This document shows positions 1 to 7,791 of a DNA stretch of 23,654 bases, in pieces (position 1 is the first letter of the stretch; each line of letters begins with the position of its first letter). Below the pieces are notes generated by a model, which saw nothing but the letters and a program-made list of their open reading frames with translations, made no database searches and had not been told where the DNA came from. Origin of the DNA: Alphaproteobacteria bacterium (GTDB taxonomy: Bacteria; Pseudomonadota; Alphaproteobacteria; JAEULC01). Location: the NCBI GenBank assembly GCA_020851015.1, contig JADZDN010000401.1:1-23654 (forward strand), read 5' to 3'. The position numbers and the translations under genes are program-made.

Positions 1-167
1 ATCTGCTCGATGCGCTTCAGCACGCGGAAGCCCAGCGGCAGCCAGGAGTAGATGCCGGCCGAGGACTGGCGGATCATGCCGGCGCGCAGCATCAGCCGGT
101 GCGAGACGATCTGGGCCTCCGCCGGGGTCTCCTTCAGGGTCGGCAGGAAATACTGGGACAGGCGCAT
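1..167 (-). CDS. proS: Prolyl-tRNA synthetase, N-terminal fragment
   Basis: This is the first 55 codons of a gene that runs leftward off the window. The visible protein starts [15 protein letters not shown] and continues through [20 protein letters not shown] and [13 protein letters not shown]. This is the conserved N-terminus of class II prolyl-tRNA synthetase, in which the motif-1 helix follows an 'AGMIRQ.[11 protein letters not shown]' stretch. The enzyme charges tRNA-Pro in the cytoplasm. The ATG at 165-167 (minus strand) is the only sensible start because the family alignment begins there. Catalytic motifs 2 and 3 lie outside the window, so intactness cannot be judged. It is divergent from the gene at 346, with 178 bases between them. 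Confidence 0.9.
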   Translation of the reverse strand, partial: MRLSQYFLPTLKETPAEAQIVSHRLMLRAGMIRQSSAGIYSWLPLGFRVLKRIEQ

Positions 168-345
168 GGCAATTCTGTTCCGCAAAGAGGTCGACGGGGC
201 GGCCGGCACTCTAGGTAATGACGCCTGCCCTGTCCACGCCGGTGGCCGCCGGATTCCGCGTGCCGCGCCGCGGTTTTGCCGTAATGTGTCCCTAAGCGGC
301 TGAGGCGCGGGCAGGCGCTTCTGCCGGCCCATTCCAGGCGGTGCC

Positions 346-1374
346 ATGAAAGCAGCCACCTATATCCTCTGGGCCTTCGGCCTGTTCTTCGTGCTCGGCC
401 TGATCGGCTCCGAGGGGTTCCACAAGACCGGGGTGGCGCTCAGCACGGTCGGCTGGGGCATGTTGTGGGTCAGTCTTTACCGCTTCGTGCCGATGGCCTT
501 CGATGCGGCGGCATGGCGTCGGCTGTTTCCGGCCGGCCGCCGTCCCCCGCGCCTGTCCATCCTGATGGTGCGCTGGATCGGCGAATCCGTGAACTCGCTG
601 CTGCCGGTCGCCCAGGTCGGCGGCGACGTCGTTCGCGCACGCCTGGCGGCCAAGCGCCACGGGCTGCCCCGTTCCACCGCCGGCGCGGCGACGGTGGTCG
701 ACTTCACGCTGGCGTTGCTGGCGCACGCGGCCTTCTCTTTCGCCGGGCTCGGCCTGCTGCTCGCGCGCACCGGGTTCTCCGAGCCGGTCGCGGCCTTCAC
801 GGTTGCGCTCCTGGTCGGCGCGCTGCTGGTCTCGGCCCTGCACATGGCGCCGCGCCTCGGCCTGTTCGGTCTGCTCGCGCGTCTCGTCGGCCGGATCGCG
901 CGCAAGGACGAGAAACTGCGCACGCTGGCCGGCGGCGTTCATGCGCTCGACCAGCAGATCGTCCAGCTGCACCGCCGGGGGCCGGATGTGTTCATTGCCT
1001 TCTGCCTGAAGCTGTCGGCCTGGGTGCTGCGCGTGCTCGAGACCTGGCTGATCATGCGCCTGATGGGCTACCCGATCGGGTTCGACGATGCCTACATCAT
1101 GGAGAGCCTGACCGCGGCGATCCGCAGCGCCGCGTTCTTCATGCCCGGCGGGCTGGGGTTGCAGGAAGGCGGCATCATGCTGCTTGGCCACATCATGGGA
1201 TTCCCGCCCAACGCCTCGATCGGCCTGGCGGTCGTCAAGCGGGTACGCGAGATCGCGACCGGTCTTCCCGGGCTGGCCGTCTGGTCCTACGTGGAATCCC
1301 GCGATTTCCGGCATTTGCTCGACACGAGCGAGCAACCGGCCCCCGTCAAGGCGCGAACGGGAAGCCAGCCCTAG
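346..1374 (+). CDS. HpnL/UPF0104-type integral membrane protein (LPG synthase TM-domain family)
   Basis: This 342-residue polytopic membrane protein has about eight hydrophobic segments, the first near residues 5-22. Its family hallmark is the segment [19 protein letters not shown] (about residues 76-94), matching the 'E..n.llP.g..GGD..R' pattern of the lysylphosphatidylglycerol-synthase transmembrane/UPF0104 family. A later segment reads [13 protein letters not shown], also typical. The hopanoid-associated HpnL proteins belong here. Members are thought to move or handle lipids, but the substrate is unproven. The ATG at 346 follows an AGGCGG Shine-Dalgarno stretch. No squalene-hopene cyclase or other hopanoid gene is present; the neighbours are phosphonate genes. 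The stop codon overlaps that of the opposing gene within a shared CTAG. The family call is firm and the function open. Confidence 0.8.
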   Translation: MKAATYILWAFGLFFVLGLIGSEGFHKTGVALSTVGWGMLWVSLYRFVPMAFDAAAWRRLFPAGRRPPRLSILMVRWIGESVNSLLPVAQVGGDVVRARLAAKRHGLPRSTAGAATVVDFTLALLAHAAFSFAGLGLLLARTGFSEPVAAFTVALLVGALLVSALHMAPRLGLFGLLARLVGRIARKDEKLRTLAGGVHALDQQIVQLHRRGPDVFIAFCLKLSAWVLRVLETWLIMRLMGYPIGFDDAYIMESLTAAIRSAAFFMPGGLGLQEGGIMLLGHIMGFPPNASIGLAVVKRVREIATGLPGLAVWSYVESRDFRHLLDTSEQPAPVKARTGSQP

Positions 1375-2048
1375 GGATCGCCGGGCACCCCGAAGGCGGG
1401 CGCAGCGGACGGATCCAGCGCGCGGGTGACGTAGTCGTTCATCTGGGGTTTGTAGACGCCCCAGATCGCCGCCAGCGCGCTGACCGGCGCTTCGGCCCAG
1501 TCCGAGCGCAGGTCGACCAGCGGCCAGGGCTGGCGGTCGACGACGACCAGCCCGGCGGATTTCACCGGCCCCGCTTCGCCACCCGACACCAATCCGGATT
1601 CGAGCGCCAGCAGCAGCCGTTCGGCCAGATGCAGCCCCGGCTCGGCCGCGAACGTCGCGACCATCGCTTGCGGCACGCCCGTGTTGGCCAGCAGGTTGCC
1701 CGCCGCCGCACAATCGCCGCCGCGCGCCATTGCGTGCGCGCCAAGGGTCCGCGCGCCGCTGAAGACCGCCGTAGCGCCCAGCGAGTCGACCGCGACCATC
1801 TGCCGGTACACCGCCTTGTCGCCCGCCTCGGACAGCGCGCGGTCCAGCGCGGCCTGGGCGCCAAGGCCGCCTTGCATCAACTCCAGCACGCGCTGACCCA
1901 GGCGCGGATCGGTGATGTTCTGCGACATGACCGCGCCGACGCCGGCGCGGGCGAACGCACAGCGCGCGGCGACGCACGGGCTTGACGACGATACGGCAAC
2001 GCCAAGCATTCCGGTCCGCGCGCACCGTCCGGCGATCGAAATGGTCAT
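1371..2048 (-). CDS. DUF1028 family protein (Ntn-hydrolase-like fold)
   Basis: This 225-residue protein begins MTISIAGRCARTGMLGVAVS and continues with GAVMSQNITDPRLGQRVLEL, which matches the DUF1028 pattern (MTfSI.ar....G.lGvAvaS, then gaVatQ...np..G..gL.LL). A later RQMVAVDSLGATAVFSG stretch also fits. The family has an N-terminal-nucleophile-hydrolase-like fold and is often found near amidase or peptidase genes, but its reaction is not established. The ATG at 2046-2048 (minus strand) was chosen because the family starts there, although the frame is open further upstream. An AGGGGA stretch sits upstream as a possible ribosome site. It converges on the HpnL-like gene with a four-base overlap and diverges from the MlaC-like gene. 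Confidence 0.8.
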   Translation of the reverse strand: MTISIAGRCARTGMLGVAVSSSSPCVAARCAFARAGVGAVMSQNITDPRLGQRVLELMQGGLGAQAALDRALSEAGDKAVYRQMVAVDSLGATAVFSGARTLGAHAMARGGDCAAAGNLLANTGVPQAMVATFAAEPGLHLAERLLLALESGLVSGGEAGPVKSAGLVVVDRQPWPLVDLRSDWAEAPVSALAAIWGVYKPQMNDYVTRALDPSAAPAFGVPGDP

Positions 2049-2304
2049 CGGGCCTGTCCCCTGCGAAATCCCGGGCCGCTTGCGAAAATGGCGCGACCGT
2101 TCCGGCATTGGTGCCAGAGTCTTCCGCAAAATGCCAACATTGTGAAGACGATATGGCGAAACCTTGTTGATGAAATCGGCGTAACTCATGGCCGCCCGCG
2201 GTTGCAGGCAGCGGGTCGGCAGTGTAAATACCGCCCTGACACCTGCGTCCGGGAAATGTATGCGGGCGAAGGCCAGGGGGCTGCTTTTTTTGGAGTTGTC
2301 GGAA

Positions 2305-2943
2305 ATGAAGCTTCGCCTGGTCCGGATGGCGGTATTGGCCGCCCTGGGATGCATGACGGCCCTCGGCGTCAACGCACAGCAAGTAGCGCAGAACGTTCCG
2401 GCGGCCGCGGTAATCGAGAAGCTGGGCGCGGTCATGATCGACACGATGCGGGATGCCAAGTCGCTCGGCTATCAGGGCCGCTTCCAGAAGCTGGCCCCCG
2501 CGATCCTCGATGCGTTCGACCTGCCTAAGATGGTGTCGGTCGCCGTCGGCGGAGCTTGGAAGCAGATGACGCCGGACCAGCACCAGCGGATCGTCGATGC
2601 ATTCGCACGCTACACCGTCGCCGTCCACGCATCGCGCCTGGACGGTTTCTCGGGTGAGACGTTCAAGGTTGTCGGCTCCAGCGAGCTTCCGAATAGAGGC
2701 GGCGTCATGGTCAAGGCGCAGTTCGTCCGCAGTGGCGGCACGACCGAAAATATCGACTACGTGCTGCAGGAAAATGGCCCGGGCTGGCAGATCGTGGACG
2801 TGTTCTATCGCAGCAGCATCAGCGAGGTCGCCACGCGGCGCTCGGAGTACACGGCCGTCATCAAGAACGCCGGCATCGAGCGGCTGATCGCCGCGATGGA
2901 TGAAAAAACCGCCGAGCTTGGCAACAAGACCGCCACCAATTGA
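2305..2943 (+). CDS. MlaC/Ttg2D/HpnM family periplasmic lipid-binding protein
   Basis: This 212-residue protein has a signal peptide (MKLRLVRMAVLAALGC, then a hydrophobic stretch to an NAQQ cleavage region). The mature domain carries the Tol_Tol_Ttg2 pattern: FQKLAPAILDAFDLPKMV, then WKQMTPDQHQRIVDAFARYT, then a C-terminal WQIVDVFYRSSISEVATRRS. MlaC proteins carry phospholipids across the periplasm between the outer membrane and an MCE/ABC complex; HpnM is the hopanoid-cluster relative. The ATG at 2305 follows a GGAG stretch at about nine bases; an upstream in-frame start at 2188 would ruin the signal peptide. The stop lies only nine bases from the PEP mutase start, so it is probably the first gene of that operon. 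No mlaDEF genes are nearby. The family call is firm; its phosphonolipid cargo is inference. Confidence 0.85.
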   Translation: MKLRLVRMAVLAALGCMTALGVNAQQVAQNVPAAAVIEKLGAVMIDTMRDAKSLGYQGRFQKLAPAILDAFDLPKMVSVAVGGAWKQMTPDQHQRIVDAFARYTVAVHASRLDGFSGETFKVVGSSELPNRGGVMVKAQFVRSGGTTENIDYVLQENGPGWQIVDVFYRSSISEVATRRSEYTAVIKNAGIERLIAAMDEKTAELGNKTATN

Positions 2944-2952
2944 TATCTGCCG

Positions 2953-4617
2953 ATGACGATCGCCCTGCGACCTGCTCGCGCACCGCACCCCTCGCAGCCC
3001 GCGAGCCGTGCGGCGGCGCTGAAGTCAGCGCTCGTTTCGCCCGAACTAGCCTTCCTGATGGAGGCGCATAACGGCCTGTCGGCGCGCATCGTCGAGGAGG
3101 CCGGATTCAAGGGGGTTTGGGCATCGGGCCTGTCGATCTCGGCGGCGCTCGGCGTGCGCGACAACAACGAAGCGTCGTGGACGCAGGTGCTCGAGGTTCT
3201 CGAGTTCATGGCGGACGCCACGACCATCCCGATCCTGGTGGACGGCGACACCGGTTACGGCAACTTCAACAACGTGCGCCGCCTGGTCCGCAAGCTGGGC
3301 GAGCGCGGCATCGCCGGCGTATGCATCGAGGACAAGCTGTTTCCGAAGACCAACTCGTTCATCGGCGACGGTCAGCCGCTCGCCGACATCGACGAGTTCT
3401 GCGGCAAGATCAAGGCCGGCAAGGACTGCCAGACCGATCCCGATTTCTGCCTGGTCGCGCGAATCGAGGCGCTGATCTCGGGCTGGGGCCTGGACGAAGC
3501 GCTGCGCCGCGCCGAGGCCTATCACCAGGCCGGCGCCGACGCGATCCTGATTCATTCCAAGCGGTCGACAGCGGACGAAATCCTGGCCTTCTGCCGGGAA
3601 TGGGCCAACCGATGCCCGGTCGTGATCGTGCCGACGATGTATTACGCAACGCCGACCGAGCGCTTTCGCGCCGCCGGCATCTCCTGCGTCATCTGGGCGA
3701 ATCACAACGTTCGCGCGGCGATCTCGGCCATGCGCGAGGTGAGCCGCAAGATCGCCACGTCCGAGACGCTCGTGGGCGTCGAAGGCACCATCGCGTCGGT
3801 CAAGGACATCTTCGCCCTGCAGGGCAATTCCGAGCTGGTGGAGGCCGAGCGGCGCTATCTGCCGCAGCCCGGCGTCGACACCCAGGCGATCGTGCTGGCC
3901 GCCTCGCGCGGCGCCGCGCTGGGCGAACTGACGGCCGACCGGCCGAAATGCATGATCGACGTGCGGGGCCAGCCGCTGCTGCGCCAACTCACGACGACCT
4001 TGAAGGACAGCGGCATCCGTCGGATCGGCGTGGTTGTAGGCTACCGCAGGGAATCGGTCGACCTGCCCTCGATCGAGACCGTGCACAACCCCGCTTATGC
4101 CACCACCGGCGAATGCGCGTCCCTGGCCTGCGCCGAGGATCGGCTGGACGGACCCTGCCTGGTGACCTACGGCGACATTCTGTTCCGGCGCTACATTCTG
4201 GACCGGCTGCTGGAGGCCGAGGGCGATATCGTCGTGGTCGCGGATGCCCTGTGGCGCGAACGCCGGCGCGCCGGTCCCGGACTGGTCCATGACCATGTAT
4301 CCTGCAGCCGGCCGTTCTCGCCGGGCTATCTCGACGAGGACACGGCCGATCTGGTGCGCGTCGGGCCGGACCTGCCGGACCGCGACATTGCCGGCGAGTG
4401 GGTCGGGCTGATGCGCCTTAGCGCGCGCGGCGCGGAGCTTACCCGCCAAGAGCTGGCGGCGATGCGCCGCGACGGCTCGCTCGACCGCGCCAACATGCCC
4501 GATTTGCTGAACCGGCTCGTCGCGGACGGCCACCGGGTGCGGGTCCAATACATCACCGGACATTGGCTCGACGTCGACGATAGTTTCGACCTCGCCAAGG
4601 CCCGCAACTTCCTCTAG
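2953..4617 (+). CDS. pepM: Phosphoenolpyruvate mutase fused to a nucleotidyltransferase
   Basis: This is a 554-residue fusion. Residues about 25-300 are PEP mutase, which rearranges phosphoenolpyruvate to phosphonopyruvate and creates the C-P bond. They carry [11 protein letters not shown] (97-107) and the mutase signature [10 protein letters not shown] (126-135), which separates it from isocitrate lyase relatives. Residues about 311-554 are a sugar-nucleotidyltransferase-like domain: [20 protein letters not shown] (313-332), the metal-site segment VTYGDILF (404-411) and a C-terminal [13 protein letters not shown]. In comparable fusions this domain is expected to use CTP to activate a phosphonate as a CMP ester. 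The start at 2953 lacks a clear ribosome site and may be translationally coupled to the MlaC-like gene. The decarboxylase follows after 11 bases. The mutase assignment is very secure; the CTP specificity is inferred. Confidence 0.93.
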   Translation: MTIALRPARAPHPSQPASRAAALKSALVSPELAFLMEAHNGLSARIVEEAGFKGVWASGLSISAALGVRDNNEASWTQVLEVLEFMADATTIPILVDGDTGYGNFNNVRRLVRKLGERGIAGVCIEDKLFPKTNSFIGDGQPLADIDEFCGKIKAGKDCQTDPDFCLVARIEALISGWGLDEALRRAEAYHQAGADAILIHSKRSTADEILAFCREWANRCPVVIVPTMYYATPTERFRAAGISCVIWANHNVRAAISAMREVSRKIATSETLVGVEGTIASVKDIFALQGNSELVEAERRYLPQPGVDTQAIVLAASRGAALGELTADRPKCMIDVRGQPLLRQLTTTLKDSGIRRIGVVVGYRRESVDLPSIETVHNPAYATTGECASLACAEDRLDGPCLVTYGDILFRRYILDRLLEAEGDIVVVADALWRERRRAGPGLVHDHVSCSRPFSPGYLDEDTADLVRVGPDLPDRDIAGEWVGLMRLSARGAELTRQELAAMRRDGSLDRANMPDLLNRLVADGHRVRVQYITGHWLDVDDSFDLAKARNFL

Positions 4618-4628
4618 GCCCTCGGAGC

Positions 4629-5774
4629 ATGATTCGCGCCGATGATTTCATCGAGCCGGCCCGCGCGCGCGGGTTCGATTTCTACACCGGCGTGCCCTGC
4701 TCCTTCCTGACCCCCTTCATCAACCGCGCCATCAGCCACCCCGAACTGGACTACGTTGCGGCCGCGTCAGAGGGCGAGGCCGTCGGGATTGCCGCCGGTG
4801 CATGGCTGGGCGGGCGCAAGACCGTCGTGATGTGCCAGAACTCAGGCTTAGGAAATGCCGTCAATCCATTGACTTCCCTGAATTTTCCATTCCGTATTCC
4901 GACCTTGCTGATCGTCACCTGGCGCGGGCAGCCCGGCCTCAAGGACGAGCCCCAGCACGAGCTGATGGGCCAGATCACCGGCCCGCTGCTCGACACGCTG
5001 CGCCTGACCCACGGGATGTTTCCTGCTGAAATCAATGAAGTGAACGACGCCTTGCAAAGGGCGATCGAACAAATGGAGGCGCGCTCGCTTCCGGCCGCGA
5101 TGATCATGTGCAAAGACAGCGTTCGTGACGACAGGCTTGAGAGTGCACAGGATTCTGCACGCCCGGAAGGCCGCTACCGCAGCCACCGCGCACACGGGCC
5201 GGCGCCGGCGCGCATCGCGATCCTTGAGCGGCTGCTCGCCGAGCTTCCGCGCGAGGCCGCGATCATTGCGACGACCGGCAAGTGCGGGCGTGAGTTGTTC
5301 ACTCTCGCCGACCGCCCGCAGCACCTTTATCTGGTCGGTTCGATGGGCTGCGCTGGCGCCGTCGGGCTGGGCATTGCCCGCCAGGTCGACCGCCCGGTGA
5401 TTGTGCTGGATGGCGACGGGGCGGCGCTGATGAAGCTGGGGACACTAGCCACGATCGGCGCCTATGCGCCGCGGAACCTGATTCACGTCGTGCTGGACAA
5501 CGGGGTGCATGATTCCACCGGCGGCCAGGCGACCGTTTCCGCGACCGTGGACTTTGCCCGGGTGGCGACCGCCTGCGGCTATGCGGCCGCCGGAGCCGCC
5601 GACAGCGTCGGCGGATTTGCGGCATGGCTGAAGGAGGCCCTTGCCGGCGAGGGGCCTCATTTGCTCCATATGAAGATCGCGCCGGGCTCGCTCGAAAAGC
5701 TCGGGCGCCCGACCGTTACCCCGCCGGAAGTCGCCCGGCGGTTTCGTGCCTTCCTGACCGAGCCAACACACTAG
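4629..5774 (+). CDS. ppd: Phosphonopyruvate decarboxylase (ThDP-dependent)
   Basis: This 381-residue thiamine-diphosphate enzyme converts phosphonopyruvate to phosphonoacetaldehyde and CO2, pulling the unfavourable mutase reaction forward. The N-terminal pyrimidine domain shows FYTGVPCSFLTPFIN (18-32) and SEGEAVGIAAGA (48-59), where a Glu should contact the cofactor. QNSGLGNAVNPLTSL (70-84) and TWRGQPGLKDEPQH (97-110) are typical of the family. The C-terminal domain holds the ThDP/Mg motif, with GDGA at 262-265 and Asn 291 in LDNGVHDSTGGQ. The length is normal. The ATG at 4629 has a GGAG only one base upstream, unusually close. It sits directly after the PEP mutase gene, as expected for this two-step module. 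Confidence 0.93.
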   Translation: MIRADDFIEPARARGFDFYTGVPCSFLTPFINRAISHPELDYVAAASEGEAVGIAAGAWLGGRKTVVMCQNSGLGNAVNPLTSLNFPFRIPTLLIVTWRGQPGLKDEPQHELMGQITGPLLDTLRLTHGMFPAEINEVNDALQRAIEQMEARSLPAAMIMCKDSVRDDRLESAQDSARPEGRYRSHRAHGPAPARIAILERLLAELPREAAIIATTGKCGRELFTLADRPQHLYLVGSMGCAGAVGLGIARQVDRPVIVLDGDGAALMKLGTLATIGAYAPRNLIHVVLDNGVHDSTGGQATVSATVDFARVATACGYAAAGAADSVGGFAAWLKEALAGEGPHLLHMKIAPGSLEKLGRPTVTPPEVARRFRAFLTEPTH

Positions 5775-5793
5775 GGGAAATAGGAGAGAAACG

Positions 5794-6141
5794 ATGGCCG
5801 TGAAACGTCACAACGTCGGACCGCGCATGAGCCAGGTGGTAGAGAACGGCAACACCGTCTATCTGGCGGGGCTCACCGCCGACGATGCCTCGCAGGACGT
5901 GAAGGGGCAGACCAAGCAGATCCTGGCGAAGATCGACAACCTGCTGAAGATGGCGGGCACCGACAAGTCGAAGCTGCTGTCGGCCAATATCTGGCTGACG
6001 GACATAGGCACCTGGTCGCAGATGAACGAGGTGTGGGATGCCTGGGTGTCGCCCGGCAACACCCCGGCGCGCGCCACGGTCGAGGCCAAGCTGGCCGCGC
6101 CAGGCCTCAAGGTCGAGATCATGGTGCAGGCCGCGAAATAG
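5794..6141 (+). CDS. Rid (YjgF/YER057c/UK114) family protein
   Basis: This 115-residue single-domain protein has the Rid fold pattern: VYLAGLTADDASQDVKGQTK (22-41), then SANIWLTDIGTWSQMNEVWD and PGNTPARATVEAKLAAPGLK (87-106) with the conserved Arg at 93 (the PAR.xV motif), ending VEIMVQAA. Archetypal RidA hydrolyses reactive enamines and imines made by PLP enzymes. The tail here differs from the usual IEIEAIA, so it may be another Rid subclass. An AGGAG sits about eight bases before the ATG. It is the last gene of the mlaC-like/pepM/ppd operon and is followed at once by an intrinsic terminator, so its role probably concerns the phosphonate pathway. Which intermediate it acts on is unknown. 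Confidence 0.85.
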   Translation: MAVKRHNVGPRMSQVVENGNTVYLAGLTADDASQDVKGQTKQILAKIDNLLKMAGTDKSKLLSANIWLTDIGTWSQMNEVWDAWVSPGNTPARATVEAKLAAPGLKVEIMVQAAK

Positions 6142-6165
6142 CGCCGGCTTGGTCGCCGCGCGAAG

Positions 6166-6198
6166 GGCCTCCGGCGCCAAGCCGGAGGCCTTTTTCTT
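6166..6198 (+). terminator. Intrinsic terminator after the phosphonate operon
   Basis: A perfect nine-base-pair stem (GGCCTCCGG at 6166-6174 with CCGGAGGCC at 6182-6190) closes a seven-base loop and runs straight into TTTTTCTTT. It lies 24 bases after the Rid gene stop and marks the operon end. Confidence 0.9.
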
Positions 6199-6266
6199 TA
6201 CCAAATCGAAATCACTGGCGCAGGTTTGTTCTTGGGAACCGCAGCAACTGCAAGCGATTATTAAGG

Positions 6267-6294
6267 TTGCGGGGCAATTCGAAAACACTTTAAT
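6267..6294 (+). promoter_or_regulatory. Possible sigma-70 promoter for the CDP-alcohol phosphatidyltransferase gene
   Basis: TTGCGG (6267-6272) and TTTAAT (6289-6294) are spaced by 16 bases in a locally AT-richer stretch just after the operon terminator. The -10 matches five of six consensus bases, the -35 only three. It supports separate transcription of the gene at 6366, but this is pattern matching only. Confidence 0.35.
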
Positions 6295-6365
6295 GTACCT
6301 TCGCGTACCGGCATTCCGAACCGGTGCCGGTTGATTTGCGCTTTCCAACTCGCCTCCGCGGAACC

Positions 6366-7070
6366 ATGAGCCACAATACCTGGATTCACCGGATTGTTCG
6401 CGTCGCCGTCCGGCCGCTGGCGCGGACGCGCGTGACGCCCAATCAGGTGACGGTGGTGCGTCTGTTCACCGGCATTGCGGCGGCGGGCCTGCTGGCCATG
6501 GGCGTTTGGCCCTGGGAGGCCCTGGGCGCCGGCGTTTTCGCATTGTCGATGCTGCTGGACCGCGCGGACGGCGAACTGGCGCGGCAGACCGGCAAGCAAT
6601 CGCCCGGCGGACATCGGTTCGACCTCTTCGCCGATGGGTTCTCAAACGCGCTGGCGTTCGTCGGGATCGGCATCGGCCTGCGGGATGGAACGAGCCTCGG
6701 CTATTGGGCGATCCCGATGGGGGCGGTCGCCGGCATGGCGATCATGCTGAACCTCTGGTTCGTCATGGCAATGGAAGAGATGAAGGGCGCGCGCTCGGCC
6801 GAGCTCAAGAGCTTCTGCGGCTTCGACGCCGACGACGCCACCCTGCTGCTGCCGATCTTCGTCTGGTTGGGCTGGGAGGTGCCGGTGACGGTGCTGGCCT
6901 TCGTCTGCGCACCGATCTTCACGGCGTTGGCGGCCCGGCATTTCACGCGGTTGCATCGCCTGGACCGCTCGCCCTTCGCCGACTTGATCCAGCCTCGCCC
7001 TTCTGCCACGGCGCAGCGCCAGGTGCTGCAGCCGGTCGAACGCCGCCGCACCCAGTCCTCGCGCCCTTGA
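6366..7070 (+). CDS. CDP-alcohol phosphatidyltransferase family protein, complete catalytic motif
   Basis: This 234-residue membrane enzyme has the complete CDP-OH-P motif: D65, D68-G69, A72-R73, G82, D86 and D90 (D..DG..AR........G...D...D), seen in DRADGELARQTG and GHRFDLFAD. The family displaces CMP from a CDP- or CMP-linked head group and joins the phosphate (or phosphonate) to an alcohol, usually diacylglycerol or a polyol, in the membrane. Hydrophobic helices surround the motif. The ATG at 6366 was chosen over a GTG at 6324 because MSHNTWIHR leads into the family's TPNQVT segment. The position after a PEP mutase-nucleotidyltransferase operon suggests a CMP-phosphonate as substrate, but a phosphatidylinositol- or ethanolamine-type role cannot be excluded. 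Confidence 0.85.
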   Translation: MSHNTWIHRIVRVAVRPLARTRVTPNQVTVVRLFTGIAAAGLLAMGVWPWEALGAGVFALSMLLDRADGELARQTGKQSPGGHRFDLFADGFSNALAFVGIGIGLRDGTSLGYWAIPMGAVAGMAIMLNLWFVMAMEEMKGARSAELKSFCGFDADDATLLLPIFVWLGWEVPVTVLAFVCAPIFTALAARHFTRLHRLDRSPFADLIQPRPSATAQRQVLQPVERRRTQSSRP

Positions 7071-7083
7071 GGCGTGTCCGGGG

Positions 7084-7692
7084 CTAGCCGGCGCCGACGC
7101 GCCGTCGCACCGCGATGAAATTCCCGAGCGTCCAAAGCCCGAAGAGACCGGCGCCGATGCCCGCGCCGAGGAAGAATGGCTGCGCCCAGCCCAGCCATAC
7201 GATCGGCGCGATCAGGTAGATGCCGTCCTCCAGCTCGAAGCCCGCAACCCCCGGATAGCTGGCCGTCCCCTGCCCCGCATGCCGGTCGATGTCCAGGCTC
7301 ATGACCATCGAGCCGAACGCGCTCGCCGCCCCGACCGCGCCCAGCAGAATCGACCATCCACCCAGCCAGCCGTCACGAAAGCCGACGCCCAGGCCGATGA
7401 ACAGCGCCGCATAGCTGCTCGCCCCCGCCACGTAGTCGTAGTAGTAGCCGAAGCGCGAGGTCCTGCCGGTTTGTCGCGCGAGCTCGCCGTCGAAATGGTC
7501 GAGAAACCGCGCCAGCGCGAACAGGCCCGCGCCCCAATGGATGTGGGGGGCGCGGCCGATGGCGATCAGGGCCGCGCCGGCGAAGGCGAGTACGACCGTG
7601 ATGGTGGTCATCTGGTTCGGCGTCAGGCCGGTGCGGATCAAGGGGCGCACCAACAGCCGGGCCAGGCGCTGGTCGAAGGGGGGCTTGTCCAT
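7084..7692 (-). CDS. CDP-alcohol phosphatidyltransferase paralogue with altered catalytic motif
   Basis: This 202-residue membrane protein is a clear paralogue of the converging gene at 6366. Both have TPNQ near residue 25 and the motif in exactly the same register. It reads D65, D68-G69, A72-R73 (DHFDGELARQTG), G82 and D86 (FGYYYDYVAG), but residue 90 is Gly (codon GGG at 7423-7425 of the plus strand complement) where the family has its fourth Asp, the proposed catalytic base. It may be an inactive partner subunit, use an altered mechanism, or act on another alcohol. The ATG at 7690-7692 is the family start, and an upstream GGAG is rather distant. The two genes end 13 bases apart. Confidence 0.82.
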   Translation of the reverse strand: MDKPPFDQRLARLLVRPLIRTGLTPNQMTTITVVLAFAGAALIAIGRAPHIHWGAGLFALARFLDHFDGELARQTGRTSRFGYYYDYVAGASSYAALFIGLGVGFRDGWLGGWSILLGAVGAASAFGSMVMSLDIDRHAGQGTASYPGVAGFELEDGIYLIAPIVWLGWAQPFFLGAGIGAGLFGLWTLGNFIAVRRRVGAG

Positions 7693-7755
7693 GGCGATGG
7701 GCGGGCTCCGGGAAGGGGCGCGAACCTTAGCCAAAGCCCGACGCAAAACAAAGAA

Positions 7756-7791
7756 GGCGAAGCGCCGTCCTGGCGCTCCGCCCCTTTTTTT
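7756..7791. terminator. Two-sided terminator-like hairpin
   Basis: GGCG-A-AGCGCC (7756-7766) pairs with GGCGCT-C-CGCC (7772-7782) around a five-base loop with one internal mismatch. A run of seven T follows on the plus strand, and the minus-strand side leads into a T-rich tail, so it could stop transcripts from either direction. Confidence 0.6.

Noticed and set aside
168..345. A small gene or RNA in the proS/HpnL-like gap
   Set aside because: No conserved frame, hairpin-plus-T signal or recognisable promoter stands out.
2049..2304. Divergent promoters between the DUF1028 and MlaC-like genes
   Set aside because: The stretch is somewhat AT-richer, so promoters are expected, but no -35/-10 pair with acceptable spacing was clear.
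346..2943. A hopanoid biosynthesis cluster
   Set aside because: Only HpnL- and HpnM-type proteins are present; no cyclase, squalene synthase-like or other hpn gene is seen.
292..2988. An 898-residue minus-strand frame across the HpnL-like, DUF1028 and MlaC-like genes
   Set aside because: It overlaps three recognisable genes in other frames and has the composition of a GC-driven shadow.
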